Below are positions 21,358 to 32,000 of a stretch of 64,000 nucleotides of DNA, one piece after another. Under the pieces are notes generated by a model that saw only the letters and a list, made by a program, of their open reading frames with translations, searched no databases and was not told the origin of the DNA. Source of the DNA: Engraulis encrasicolus. Lineage: Eukaryota; Chordata; Actinopteri; Clupeiformes; Engraulidae. The stretch covers positions 55,621,779-55,685,778 of the forward strand of contig NC_085858.1 in assembly GCF_034702125.1 (NCBI RefSeq). The letters run 5' to 3'. Each line of letters starts with the position of its first letter. Position 1 is the stretch's first letter. The translations under genes and the position numbers were made by a program.

Positions 21358-21534
21358 TTTTTTTTTTTTTTTGGTCTTTTACGACTTTATTGATGATAGG
21401 ACAGTGTGAGAGGTGGACAGGATGCGAATGGGGAGAGTGATGTGGAGCGGTTGGCAAATGACCCGGGCCAGGAATCGAACCCGGGTCGACCACATGGCAG
21501 ACGAGTGCCCTACCGGTTGGCCACAGCAGGGCCA
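21358..21534 (-). mobile_element. tRNA-derived SINE in the slc25a38 3' UTR
   Basis: On the minus strand: GGCCCTGCTGTGGCCAACCG (A-box region), a B box GGGTTCGATTCC, and an A-rich tail corresponding to the T run at 21358-21373. The tail block (TCATTTGCCAACCGCTCCAC) parallels the other copies. It begins about 90 bp after the stop codon, so it should be part of the mature mRNA as an antisense insert. Confidence 0.75.
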
Positions 21535-22178
21535 AAAGGCCGGTTATTTTTTAATAAGGACTGAGATGTTGGTCAGATGTGAAGAGTGCTGTGTTCAGGC
21601 TGATCTGGCAGCCTGCCATGTTACCAAGCCGAACGATGGCGTGACTGTCAGTTTTTGTCATTGACGGACAGTGGAATTGATGGTTCACATAGAATGTTTG
21701 TCACTATACTGAATATGAAGGTTGAACTGCCATTGACTGCTGGTCTTTAGGTGAGCATTTCACCTCAGCTTTAAATGTGACTATTTGAAAACTTGATGTT
21801 TTGTGTTTCAAACCAATGTGACATGATCTTAACCTGGGATGCTGATGTGATCATTGCACTAACACTGTATTGTATCGTAGATGTCACTCTTTTCAGCAGA
21901 CCATGTAAGCTACTATAGATGTTGAAAGTAGACCAACATGTGATATTCCATGCGCACAATGTAAAGTAGTTTTTCCTGGTTTAATGCACTTTAAAATCTA
22001 GGTAATAGGATAATTGTTGAGGTCTTTTTGTATTGATATTGCAGTATTAAGTTATGCGCCGTTCACACAACTAAATTATGCCTTCATAAAAAATGTGAAG
22101 TTTTTCTATGGTTAATATTTTAACATGAAAGTATTGCACACCTTTCTTGTATCTTTCCCTTTTATATGAAACTGCATT

Positions 22179-22184
22179 AATAAA
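22179..22184 (+). terminator. slc25a38 poly(A) signal
   Basis: Canonical AATAAA about 0.9 kb after the slc25a38 stop codon, followed by an A-rich stretch. The 3' UTR is taken as 21268 to about 22200. Confidence 0.65.
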
Positions 22185-22235
22185 AAAACTTTGAATGAAC
22201 TGTAACCTATCTTACTTTACGCGTACTGGCAAACA

Positions 22236-22402
22236 GGGCAGCCGACAGAGGGGGACAAAGGGGTATGTCGTGCCAGGCCCAGGGAGAAGAGATAGGGGTC
22301 CCAGAATTGGGTCCCTATTACATTGTATGTGTATTGGGTAGGGGGCCCTTTCAGATGACTTTGTCCCGGGCCCAGCAAAAGCGGTCAGCGGCCCTGCTGG
22401 CA
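22236..22402 (+). repeat. GGGCCC-rich interspersed repeat, copy 1
   Basis: Runs from GACAGAGGGGGACAAAGGGG through GGCCCAGGGAGAAGAG and CAGAATTGGGTCCC to a GCGGCCCTGCTGG end. A related copy lies at 58406-58552 and an inverted one at 31003-31130. The family is not named. Confidence 0.6.
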
Positions 22403-23234
22403 AAAGGCACCATTGCAAACATTTAAGTTGGCAAGTACAACAAAATATGTCCTGTGTTCTGGTGATCAATTTGCACAACACGGGAATACTTGTGGAATGA
22501 GAAATGAGGAAGTGAGTGGAAAGATCTATCTTCCTTCCACGTTCCATCACAACATTTGCATACGTCATTAAAAAGTCAATACAGTCGTGGTCGTATAGTT
22601 CTGTTCTCTACAAGTTATAGATTTGTGGTTGTATATTTCTGTGATTTCTAGGTCCGCGGTTGTTACAAGACCCATACATCCTAGTTCTTGGGAACGGGAC
22701 CAAGGTAGTACGTATGTATTCTATGAAGAGATGTAAAGGAAGGAACTGTCCACTTCAACCACAATTACTATCTCAGATGAGAAAGAGGGAGCAACAAATT
22801 CCTTTTTATATACAGCAGACTAAATATTAAGATGTTAATGCTTTTTCATTTTGAATAAGAAACAAATTGTTCACTCTGAAAATGACTATCTATAGACCAG
22901 GGCAGAATGGCAGAGGACGCGCATATCTCTGCAGACAACCCTAGGAGATAAGGAAAGAGAACAGGGTGGTGCTAAAATGTGGGCTAAGTGGTAATAAACT
23001 CAGTCCAGGGAAGAGGAGATGGCTTCATGTAAATGTACTCAAACTGTCCCAGATTTAGGATCTCAGCATGCGGAATAGGGTGAAGACATCACTGAAATTG
23101 GACAGAAGTTCATTGTCATCTTCATCACTTGATAGACATGTTTCGTCCATTTTTGTTTTTCATCCAAACAATTAACTTTCCTATCTACTTTACAGGGCAA
23201 AAGTTGCGTAACGGTCAGGTAGACATGATGACTA

Positions 23235-23236
<2 letters not shown>

Positions 23237-23288
<52 letters not shown>

Positions 23289-23310
23289 GTGTGTGTGTGT
23301 GTGTGTGCAC
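23237..23310. repeat. (GT)n microsatellite
   Basis: GT tract of about 74 bp with one AAG interruption, continuing into alternating CACGCACACGCGTGCG sequence that could adopt Z-DNA. Confidence 0.95.
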
Positions 23311-25782
23311 GCACACGCGTGCGTGCGTGCGAGCATGCATGTGTGTGACCTATGAATAGCTAATGTCAGTAATCAGTTAACTTTGGGGTTAAGACAGGCC
23401 ACTTGCCCTCCGCATGCAGAGTAAAAGTTGGCCTGACAGCAAACTGGGTCTTAGTGATTTTACTAGACTCAATAGTGTCACGATCACCTTATCTCCAAAC
23501 AACACAAAAAGGAAAGAAAGGCACAGTGCAGAGGTGTATAAAGTAGATGTAGGCTACCGTGTCTATCTCACAAGGGACAGTGAAATCCCTGGTGAATAAA
23601 CAATGGATAGTGTACCTATGTTGTAATTACATCAGTAAATGTGATGATACACTAGGGAACATGTTGAGCAACACTTGGGAAACCTTACTGTAAGATTTTA
23701 TGTGGACAGTTTATGACTACAACAACATTATCGGGAGAAATTGTATCAGACGTATTTTATTCATTTTAATTGGAAAATTAGGAGCCAATAATGTTGTTGC
23801 CCAACAAACGTTGCCCAAAAGGTTGCCCTGTGTGTCATCACCTTAGGGGTACTTAAAAACGATTACTAAAGCAAAAGCTATACTTCAGATTAATGATCAA
23901 TCCTGAGACAATATATTATACAGCAGTGTATTATATTATTTATATATTGTAATATTGTTGTCATACAGTACATAATATTGTTTAAGTATTGTCTTCCCAA
24001 CTCACATTTAACACACATTTAGAGAGACATTGTGTAGAGAAGGCCTATCGTGTCATTCAGTGTCATCTGGTGTAGAGTATGTCCTTTAAGAAAAAAGGTG
24101 TTTTTCTGTTTAGGACAAAAGGTGTTTTTCTTCATCAACTCTTGTAAACTAACTGTCCTAAGGTTTGTTTCTCAAATTTGCTCTGCCCCTAAGCACATAT
24201 TGAATGTTCTGACAAAGAACTTTGGATCTCTTGACAAACAACGTTGCGGCACAGGAGAAGTCTTTAACCTGGAAGTCGCCGTCTCCACCATTGTCTTAAT
24301 ATGGTCTCTTTCTTAATATGGGCTCTACATTCCTGTCCACTCCTGTCTTAATATGGTCCACTCGTCCGTCAGTGACATTGGTTTCCAGCTCACAACACAA
24401 GCACAAAGCGCCCTCTAGTGTGGGAGAATGTTTGTCGCTTCGATGAAGTTTAGTTCCAAAAACAGGGTAAAGGTAATTGGCCCACTTGTGTGTTCGTTAG
24501 GATGTGAATTCTCCAATGAAAACAACTATATTGTACTCTATGTATGTTGTTCTTTTTTTGCAGTTGGACCATGCATGGTTTTCATGTTCAAAACAGCATT
24601 GCACTGGAACTGCAGGAAGGCAGTTTGTGGTGATATTGCAGTCAAATGGTAGTTTTTATACTGCAGTATATCAGCTTTTCCATCACGGACAAAACAAAAC
24701 ATCAATAAAAATGATTCAAAACAAGGTACATTTTAGAAAGAAAAAAGCTCAATTTACACAATTCTCCTATCTTAATAGATCTGACATATTGTCATCGGTC
24801 TTGTAGGCTATATTCAGACGTGTTTGACTGGGGAATTGCGTAAGAACATATTTGCAAAAACATAATCTCCCTGTTCCTCATTAAATTGTAATTTAACTGT
24901 CTTGAATGCAGTTAATCAACCAATCAATCAATGAAGCAAGTATGTACAATGTTATGGCAGAGGCACAAAATACCGTATTTACCCATTTATTTTATTATCA
25001 TAAATGTAAAAAAAAAAAAAAAAAAAAAACAGAGATGAAAAATAACTATTACATGTGACCTACATTTTCAGCACAGTGATTGGGGTGAGCTGACATGCTA
25101 AGTCCTGCCCCTAGGACTATTTGCCCAAAACCTGGCAAAAGGCGACAACTGTTACATGACTGAAGTGATGATCTGGAGCAGTGGTCATTGCAGCTTGGCC
25201 TCATTTGCCTGCCTGTGTCATAACGTTACTGGAAATTCCTCCAACATTTTGCCTTAAAAGGTTGTATATCTAGTTGATTTGCAAACATCCTTCTCAGCTG
25301 AACCGAATCACTGTGAACATATGGCAGTCAACGTCAGGAAGGCAATGGTGGTGGACTACCAGGGAAAAAAGGGGGAAACTCACTTTACAGTTTGTGTGAG
25401 GGCGTGTTCTAAAATGAACACATTTTTAAAATTAACTGATTAACAACACATTTTAAACACATCTTGGGATCCAAAGAAAAGGAAACTGGTGCTCTATCCA
25501 AATGGCCTCTTAGGTCTGCAGGCCTATGCATGGATGCTGCTGTGACCTGAGTAGTGGTGCCATTTTATTAGCTTCCTTTGAGGTGCTATTACACATGACT
25601 AGCCATCAACTTGACTTAATAGTACTGTCCTCCCCTTCACTTCAGCCAAAGCAAGGGGCAATTACCTCTGAGACCCTGTCTCTGCCTATAAAACCAGTTT
25701 GATCACCTGTTATTGCTGTTCTGGGTGTGCCTCCAGTGGGTGCAGTGTGTGCCAAACTCTGTTACCTATACACATTTCAAGC

Positions 25783-26154
25783 TTAAAGGTGCACTGTGTA
25801 GGATTGTGGCCAGAGTAGGTATTGCAGCTATGCTACTCATTTAAACGGTGCTGTAGTGCCAAATTTGATCTTTTCATTAATATTTACGTAACAATGAAAT
25901 AGTATTTACCAGTATGACCAAAGTACAGTACATTTTGCAGCTAAAATGTTTTGCTGGAAATTCAAATAGGCTGACAATGGAGAAGACCCCCTACTACTAC
26001 TAATAGGCCTACTAATATGGGCAATTTTCCCAGTCACAATGAGGATAGGCTACTTAGAATTTGATGTTGGTGGTATAGGCCTTCATGAAAGGTAATATTA
26101 AGCAGCATGAACTCTGGAAATTAACTGCTGAAAATATCGTCAAGAGCACCTTGA
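25783..26154. mobile_element. TTAA MITE (GGTGCACTGT family), copy 1
   Basis: Starts TTAAAGGTGCACTGTGTAGG and ends with a decayed CAAGAGCACCTTGA. The interior (CCAAATTTGATCTTTTCAT, then TGGAGAAGACCCCC) is shared with 29497-29840 and 58571-58936. Confidence 0.7.
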
Positions 26155-26247
26155 AGAGCCATATGAGAAAATTCTACCCGAGATAAGCAAGCACAGCGGT
26201 GCTTTATTTCTGCAGTCTGAAAAATAATAAGATGTCTGGCACACTGT

Positions 26248-26704
26248 GGGCGGGACTTTATTTCATCACATCCGGAACTGATTGACGCTCCTTTTGACTC
26301 TTCGGTGGACAGAAAGAGGTTTCACCACAGCCGCTCGCGTTCAAATATTTCGCATTCATGTATTAAAAGAGATCAGTCTTATTGTGATGATAGTTAGTTA
26401 GTTTGGTATTTCATGATGCACAGCCTGCATAGAAACGTGGACATTTTAAAAGACAAATTGGTTGCTCATCCGCAGCAGCACTCGCCATGCTTGGGACCGG
26501 CGAGATACTGCTTCAGCTTCACACGTGCTCTGTTCATTCAGAGGATAACTTTGTGTAGCTGGAGGACAACACCCGTAAAGTGAGACTACTGTCAAAACAT
26601 GATGAAATATCGACCATCCGACGAGACATCAAGCGGCTGAAATGTTACGCGCGTAACAATGTAACATCTTAACTGGCTAGTGGTCCGATTACAACTTGGT
26701 AAGT
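26248..26704 (+). promoter_or_regulatory. Promoter-like patch with candidate first exon
   Basis: A GC box GGGCGGG (26248-26254) and an ETS-type CCGGAA (26272-26277) are followed by sequence richer in CpG than its surroundings. A consensus donor GTAAGT lies at 26699-26704, and a T-rich run ends in an AG acceptor at 26841-26842. This could be the start of a non-coding RNA or a far-upstream 5' exon of ttc26. No long conserved frame is seen. Confidence 0.3.
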
Positions 26705-26895
26705 TGCCCGCTTGAACAACTCACTCCCGGGCCTAGTTCTACATGTGATGTCTGCTGTCTGCAAAACGACTCCTGAGAAACACCAGGGGGATAGCTGATA
26801 CAGTTGTCTCATTGCACTCAATTACTTTCTCACTTTTTACAGCTCCTCGTGATGGGACGTCAGTGCTCTACCACGCGATCCATGGAGTGACCACT

Positions 26896-26896
<1 letters not shown>

Positions 26897-26948
<52 letters not shown>
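26897..26948. repeat. 52-base poly(C) homopolymer
   Basis: An uninterrupted run of 52 C on the plus strand. Homopolymer C of this length is rare and easily distorted by sequencing or assembly, so the exact length is doubtful. Confidence 0.9.
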
Positions 26949-27895
26949 TTCCGTGCAAGTTAAATAAAGGTAACCTGATGCCTGACATACTGTAATGGTG
27001 TGCAACAGCATATAACTACTTCTATACTTATTTGTTAATTCGCGTGTTGTTCGTGCACACCGTTAGAGCCCGGTGTAGGCTTCCTCGTGCCGCACTGGGT
27101 GTAGGATGTGTGCTACAGTAGCCTACTGCAGGGCTTCTGCTCCACATCTCCATCTGTGATGATGGAGGATCATGTGGCAGATCTTTGCTACAGATGACGT
27201 ACCGGTAAATGCCATGAGATCCCTCCTGTGCTGTAGTGATTATTTTGATGTATTCCTTTTCTTAACCACCACATGGTTACTATGTCTGCACTGCACATCT
27301 CCCATCGTTCTGTTTTTAGTATAGAGAAAGTATGCTTACTGTTTCTCCAATGACTTAACCAATGACCTCTGTTGAACAGGTTGAAAGGAAGAGGAGCACA
27401 TTGGAGCAGATGGAAGAGCCCATTCCTAGAGCAGTGTGGCGCTGCGTCATTTTTGGACTTGGAGACTGGAGACAGCTGGCATAGCTCCTCAACGGTGTTG
27501 ATGCTGTTATCTGTAGATCACGAACAACTATCTGTAGAGCACTGTCTCAGCCTTTACTTTACTTTTCATGGAGGGTGCGAGGCACTTCTAAACACCTTTT
27601 GCTGCCCTGCCCTCCATGGGTGAGAACTGCTCTTGGCCAGGGGCTGGCCTGTAATTGGAGTCTAAAGTTGAAGGATGAAGGAAGACGTAAACTAATTGGT
27701 GTTGCTTTAACTAGGCCTGTTTTTTTTCTGCCATGTGAATGTTTATGTACGCAGATGCGTGTGTAATCTAAATTAACCCTATCCAATAAGGCCAAATGCT
27801 GGTGAAATGTTAGTTTTGCTGGTGAAAGATACACTTAACTACTAGCCACTTTTACCTATTAGTGAGTGTTTTTTCTAGTGAGATTAACACACCTG

Positions 27896-27897
<2 letters not shown>

Positions 27898-27973
<76 letters not shown>
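27898..27973. repeat. (GT)n microsatellite
   Basis: About 76 bp of pure GT, about 1.1 kb upstream of the ttc26 start codon. Confidence 0.97.
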
Positions 27974-27976
<3 letters not shown>

Positions 27977-28884
27977 TGTGTGCCTACCCTACCAGGACCT
28001 TACCTTGTGGATGTGAGTGCGTGTGTCAGAACTGATGTACGGCTGATTGCTGTACTCAAGTGGGTGCCATAGGTTTACTGCAATGTGCAATAATGTGTAT
28101 TAAGTCTGTGTTTTTTATTTGTGTATGTATGTAAGCTGTCAGACACCTTAATTCCATCAGGATTAATAAAAGTACTACACTCTACTCCAGTGGTCTTCAA
28201 TTATTTTTCCCCAAAGGACAAAACATGTGCAAATGAGCCTGAGGGCAAAACAAATTGCCTTGACCTTATGGCCACAGATGGTGTACATATACATTTTCAT
28301 TTGTTCCAACCTCATGGCGCGCCAAGTGTTTGCCATGCTTAGGCTGAATCTGGACAGTGGGCCGCCATTTGGAGATCACTGCTCTACTCCACTAGGCATT
28401 TTGTCTGGTGTTGAAAAAAGTTATTTTGCAGCCCTGTGGGTCATATATTTGATATGTACTATGTGTAGGATATGTCTAGACATCTGAAATTCCTTTGGGA
28501 TCAATAAAGTTTAATATTTTGAAAATATCTGGTTATAGAAAAGGCAGCTGTTCGCTTGGCTTAGGCCTTCCAGTTGATAAACCAATATTTGATGCATAAT
28601 CAGAATATCAATAGAAGGGTATTTTGCCTACAAGAGGCATTTTCAGGAGGAGCCTGGTGGCTGTGACTGGATGTAAACTTAAAACGTAAGCTCATTGCTC
28701 TGAAACAAGCCAAAAACATGATTTTAGAAGCAATAGGACAACATGCATGTATGTGAATACAGAGCCAGTGAGAGTTAATATAAAGTTATTTTACTCGCTG
28801 CCTAGAGCATACTTGGATGGTAGGAACTATTGTTTGGTAGCTGTAGTTTCCAGTGCGACCTACCAAGTGGTCGGACCTGAGGCG

Positions 28885-28897
28885 GTTGCTAAGAAAC
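28885..28897 (+). promoter_or_regulatory. RFX X-box-like site upstream of ttc26
   Basis: GTTGCTAAGAAAC fits the RFX consensus RYYRYYN(1-3)RRNRAC at every position and lies 147 bp upstream of the predicted ttc26 ATG. X-boxes within a few hundred bases of the start are a known hallmark of intraflagellar-transport genes under RFX control. Confidence 0.5.
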
Positions 28898-29043
28898 TTC
28901 CAAGCTGTCAACAACGCATACAAGAGTAATCGTGGGCATCACTATCAACACACATTTTGAAATAATCAGTCGTAAAACCAGATCTTGTAGGATATCACCA
29001 AACCATACCTTCTGTTGATGACAAAGTTACGGAATACGGGGTC

Positions 29044-29046
29044 ATG
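29044..29046 (+). CDS. ttc26: ttc26 exon 1 coding part: ATG only
   Basis: The ATG is followed directly by a GTAATT donor (29047). Exon 2 begins at 29229 after ATTTGCAACAG and continues without its own ATG at the position where the family starts. The joined product begins M-ILSRVKPA. Inferred from phase and homology; a different upstream exon could also supply the start. Confidence 0.6.
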
Positions 29047-32000
29047 GTAATTATTTTAATCTACGTGTTTCGACTGTCATACAGAGTTTCTGAAGTACGA
29101 CATGGCATTTCATTTTTATAGTTTGACAGAAACAACTAGACTAGACTACACGGGGAGCTGACTTTATGTTGTATTTTTTTAAGTGTTTGTCCAAAAGTTT
29201 TGTTCTCTTCTCATGCCATTTGCAACAGATTCTTTCAAGGGTGAAGCCAGCTATTGGTGGGGAAACCCCTGTCACGAAGAAAATTAAAGGAAAAGGCTCG
29301 TCATTAGTAGAAGATTATCTCAATCAGAGAGATTATGTGGGAGCAATGACATTACTTGAGGTATGTTTTGTAATTTAATGTATTTGTAACCTGGAACTGT
29401 AACATTAACATTTGAAGACCTTGCTGGTTGTCTATTTCTGTGTTCGAACAACAATTTACATCCAAATCCAGCATGTTCCTTAGAGCCCACAGTAAATTAA
29501 AGGTGCACTGTGCAGAAAATGGTCAAAAACAACTGCTGTTCATTGAAACTGGGCTGCCTATTGCCAAATTTGATCTTTTCATGAAGTTTAGTATGTAATA
29601 AACTAATATTTTCTAGTATGGCGGCGGCCCAAGTACAATCATTTTTGCAGCTAAAAAATTATATTTCTTGACCATGGAGAAGACCCCCCTTTTCATCTAT
29701 GAAAAGTGCAATTTTCTCAGTCATAATGAATACTTAGAATTTGATGGTGTTGGTAAGTATTCATGAAAAATGTAACATGAGTGAATAGGGTAGCATCAAT
29801 TCTGGAGATAAACAACTAATCTTAGACAGTGCACCTTTAAAAACCCTCAAAAGTCATAAAACTGAGATTATTATTATCCAATATATGACATTGACCATCC
29901 ATTTTTGACTCTTTGTGTTTATAAAGGGGGATCAGTTACAAATTAATTCCAAGAAAAGGCAAAAATCACAAATCGTGATTTGGGCTACCCTCAAACAAAG
30001 TCTAAAAAAAACCAAAGATGGATGATAAAAATTTGAAGACAAAAAAAATCTTTACAATCTGTACAAGCAAGTTATGCAGCAAAAAAACCAAAACAAAATT
30101 AACATCAAATTCCAGCTGAAGCCTGTTTTGTGACGTAGGGCACTACTATTAAATATTAATTAACTATACAGCATTTATTTTCTGCTCACCTGTCTCTAGT
30201 CAGAAATTTTCTTTCTCACTTGCACCTACCACCTCCCCATTCGCCTCCCTTCTGCCGCTGTTTGATCGATTCTTCAGGTGTTTTGCCTTATCCTCTCCAG
30301 TTCACCCTGCTCCAATGCTCTTTGACCATCATCAGCCGGGGGGTGTTCGCGCAGACCTCGTACATATCTATAGGCGCAGATACTGCCCAAGCTCTCAGTG
30401 GCGCCCTGTACTCCTGAGCTGGAGAATGTTTACTGCATAGACATTTCTCGGCCATGGCAGTACTTCAGCACCACGGCCAGCGATCTTGCCCAATACGCCG
30501 CATAATCTAATCTCAGCTTCTCGAGTGCAGTGGTCTGCGCGGACCCCATGAAGCACTTTGATGATTGATCCACCACATTGAAAGCCGCTCTCCTGCGAGA
30601 GCCGGACGATTACGAGAACGAAGATGTATATGCGTACATGTTTAATCCAAATTTCAGATAGCGAACTAATGAATCTGTTTAAATCAGTTTCAGCGCAGCA
30701 TTGGAGAACGAGGCGAAGATGCAGACTTGTGGCTGGCATATTGTGCTTTTCACCTGGGGGACCACAAGCGAGCAATGCAGGTTTGCCTTTGCAGTCTAAC
30801 ATATTTAGTTGTCTTGTTTTGTTTTCCACCCAAATTATCATAATAACTTCCATATGCATGCCCACTTTCAGGAGTACAAAGCTCTGACAGAGAGGCCAGA
30901 CTGCCGTCCTGATGTATGGGTGTATTTGGCTTGCACTCTCTTCCTCTTGGGATTTTATAAGGAGGCAGAGGAGGCGGGCAGTAAAGGTCAGTATTCCACA
31001 TGGAGGCAGAGCCGCCAGCAGCTTTAACCGGGCCCGGGACAAAGGGCCCTCCTCTCAATGTATGTAATTGGGACACAATTCGGGGCCTCTCTTCTCCCTG
31101 AGTCTGGGACAGCTCCTTTGTCTCCCCCTGTGAAGTGTCCCAATGTTGCTGAGCTAAAATGAACAGAATTAACTTACTGGCATGTGTTAACCTTATTTCT
31201 CCCTTCTCTTTTCCAACGTAGCTCCCAAAAGTCCACTTCAGAATCGCCTTCTGTTCCACCTGGCACACAAGGTTTGCCTCACATTTGTGTTTGTGTTTGG
31301 TCTGATTTTCATTCTGCCTCTGTGGCTAATGCTTTCACATAGTGAAAGGCGTTGCGTCATGTGTTTCCACTCGTCAGACTCTCTCCTTTATAAAAGGATT
31401 GTGTTTTTTTTCCACTTGCCTTTTAAAATGTAAAGTAGTTTGCATGGCAGGAAGGGCTATTTATACTTCCTAACCACATCTCTTGTGCAGAGGTGTCAAT
31501 TCAAAAAGTGAAATCCCTGCCACAAATTCGATACAACCAGCTCTGAATCAGCTGATTGTACAGTAGTGGGTACTCAAAACAGGCCTGTTAAACTCACCTG
31601 TGGTGGGAGGAAACTGTGGAGGTTTTTTTGTCCTTCTGAAACTTCTGAAGCAGGTTTCCGACAGCAGTCTGCTCTTGTGAATCTTTTTGTCTTTTGTCAT
31701 TGCAGTTCAACGATGAGAAGAAGTTAATGGTGTTCCACCAGAAGCTGGAGGACATGACAGAGGACCAGCTGAGCTTGGCCTCCATCCACTACATGCGCTC
31801 GCACTACCAGGAGGCCATCGACATCTACAAGCGCATCCTGCTGCAGAACAGGTGACACATCTATGTATGATGATGTGTTATATCATATGGAAATGTTTTC
31901 AACAAATGACATTTGAGCATTGTCAAATTGTAGAAGTTATGCTGGGCTATGTATTTGTTTCATAACAAATGGCAGAAATGTTTTTTGGTTTCTGACACAT

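Larger units (their letters stand above)
22185..28880. other. Gene-poor interval between slc25a38 and ttc26
   Basis: No protein-coding gene can be supported. It holds a shared GGGCCC-rich repeat (22236-22402), GT tracts, an A run near 25009-25029, a TTAA MITE (25783-26154), a promoter-like patch (26248-26704) and a 52-base C homopolymer. Short open frames here, such as 27372-27623, show no recognisable family. Confidence 0.6.

Noticed and set aside
27372..27834. Short open frames upstream of ttc26
   Set aside because: No conserved motif, no splice partners, and sizes expected by chance.
30395..31042. 215-residue minus-strand open frame
   Set aside because: Overlaps ttc26 exons 3 and 4 in antisense and matches no known family.
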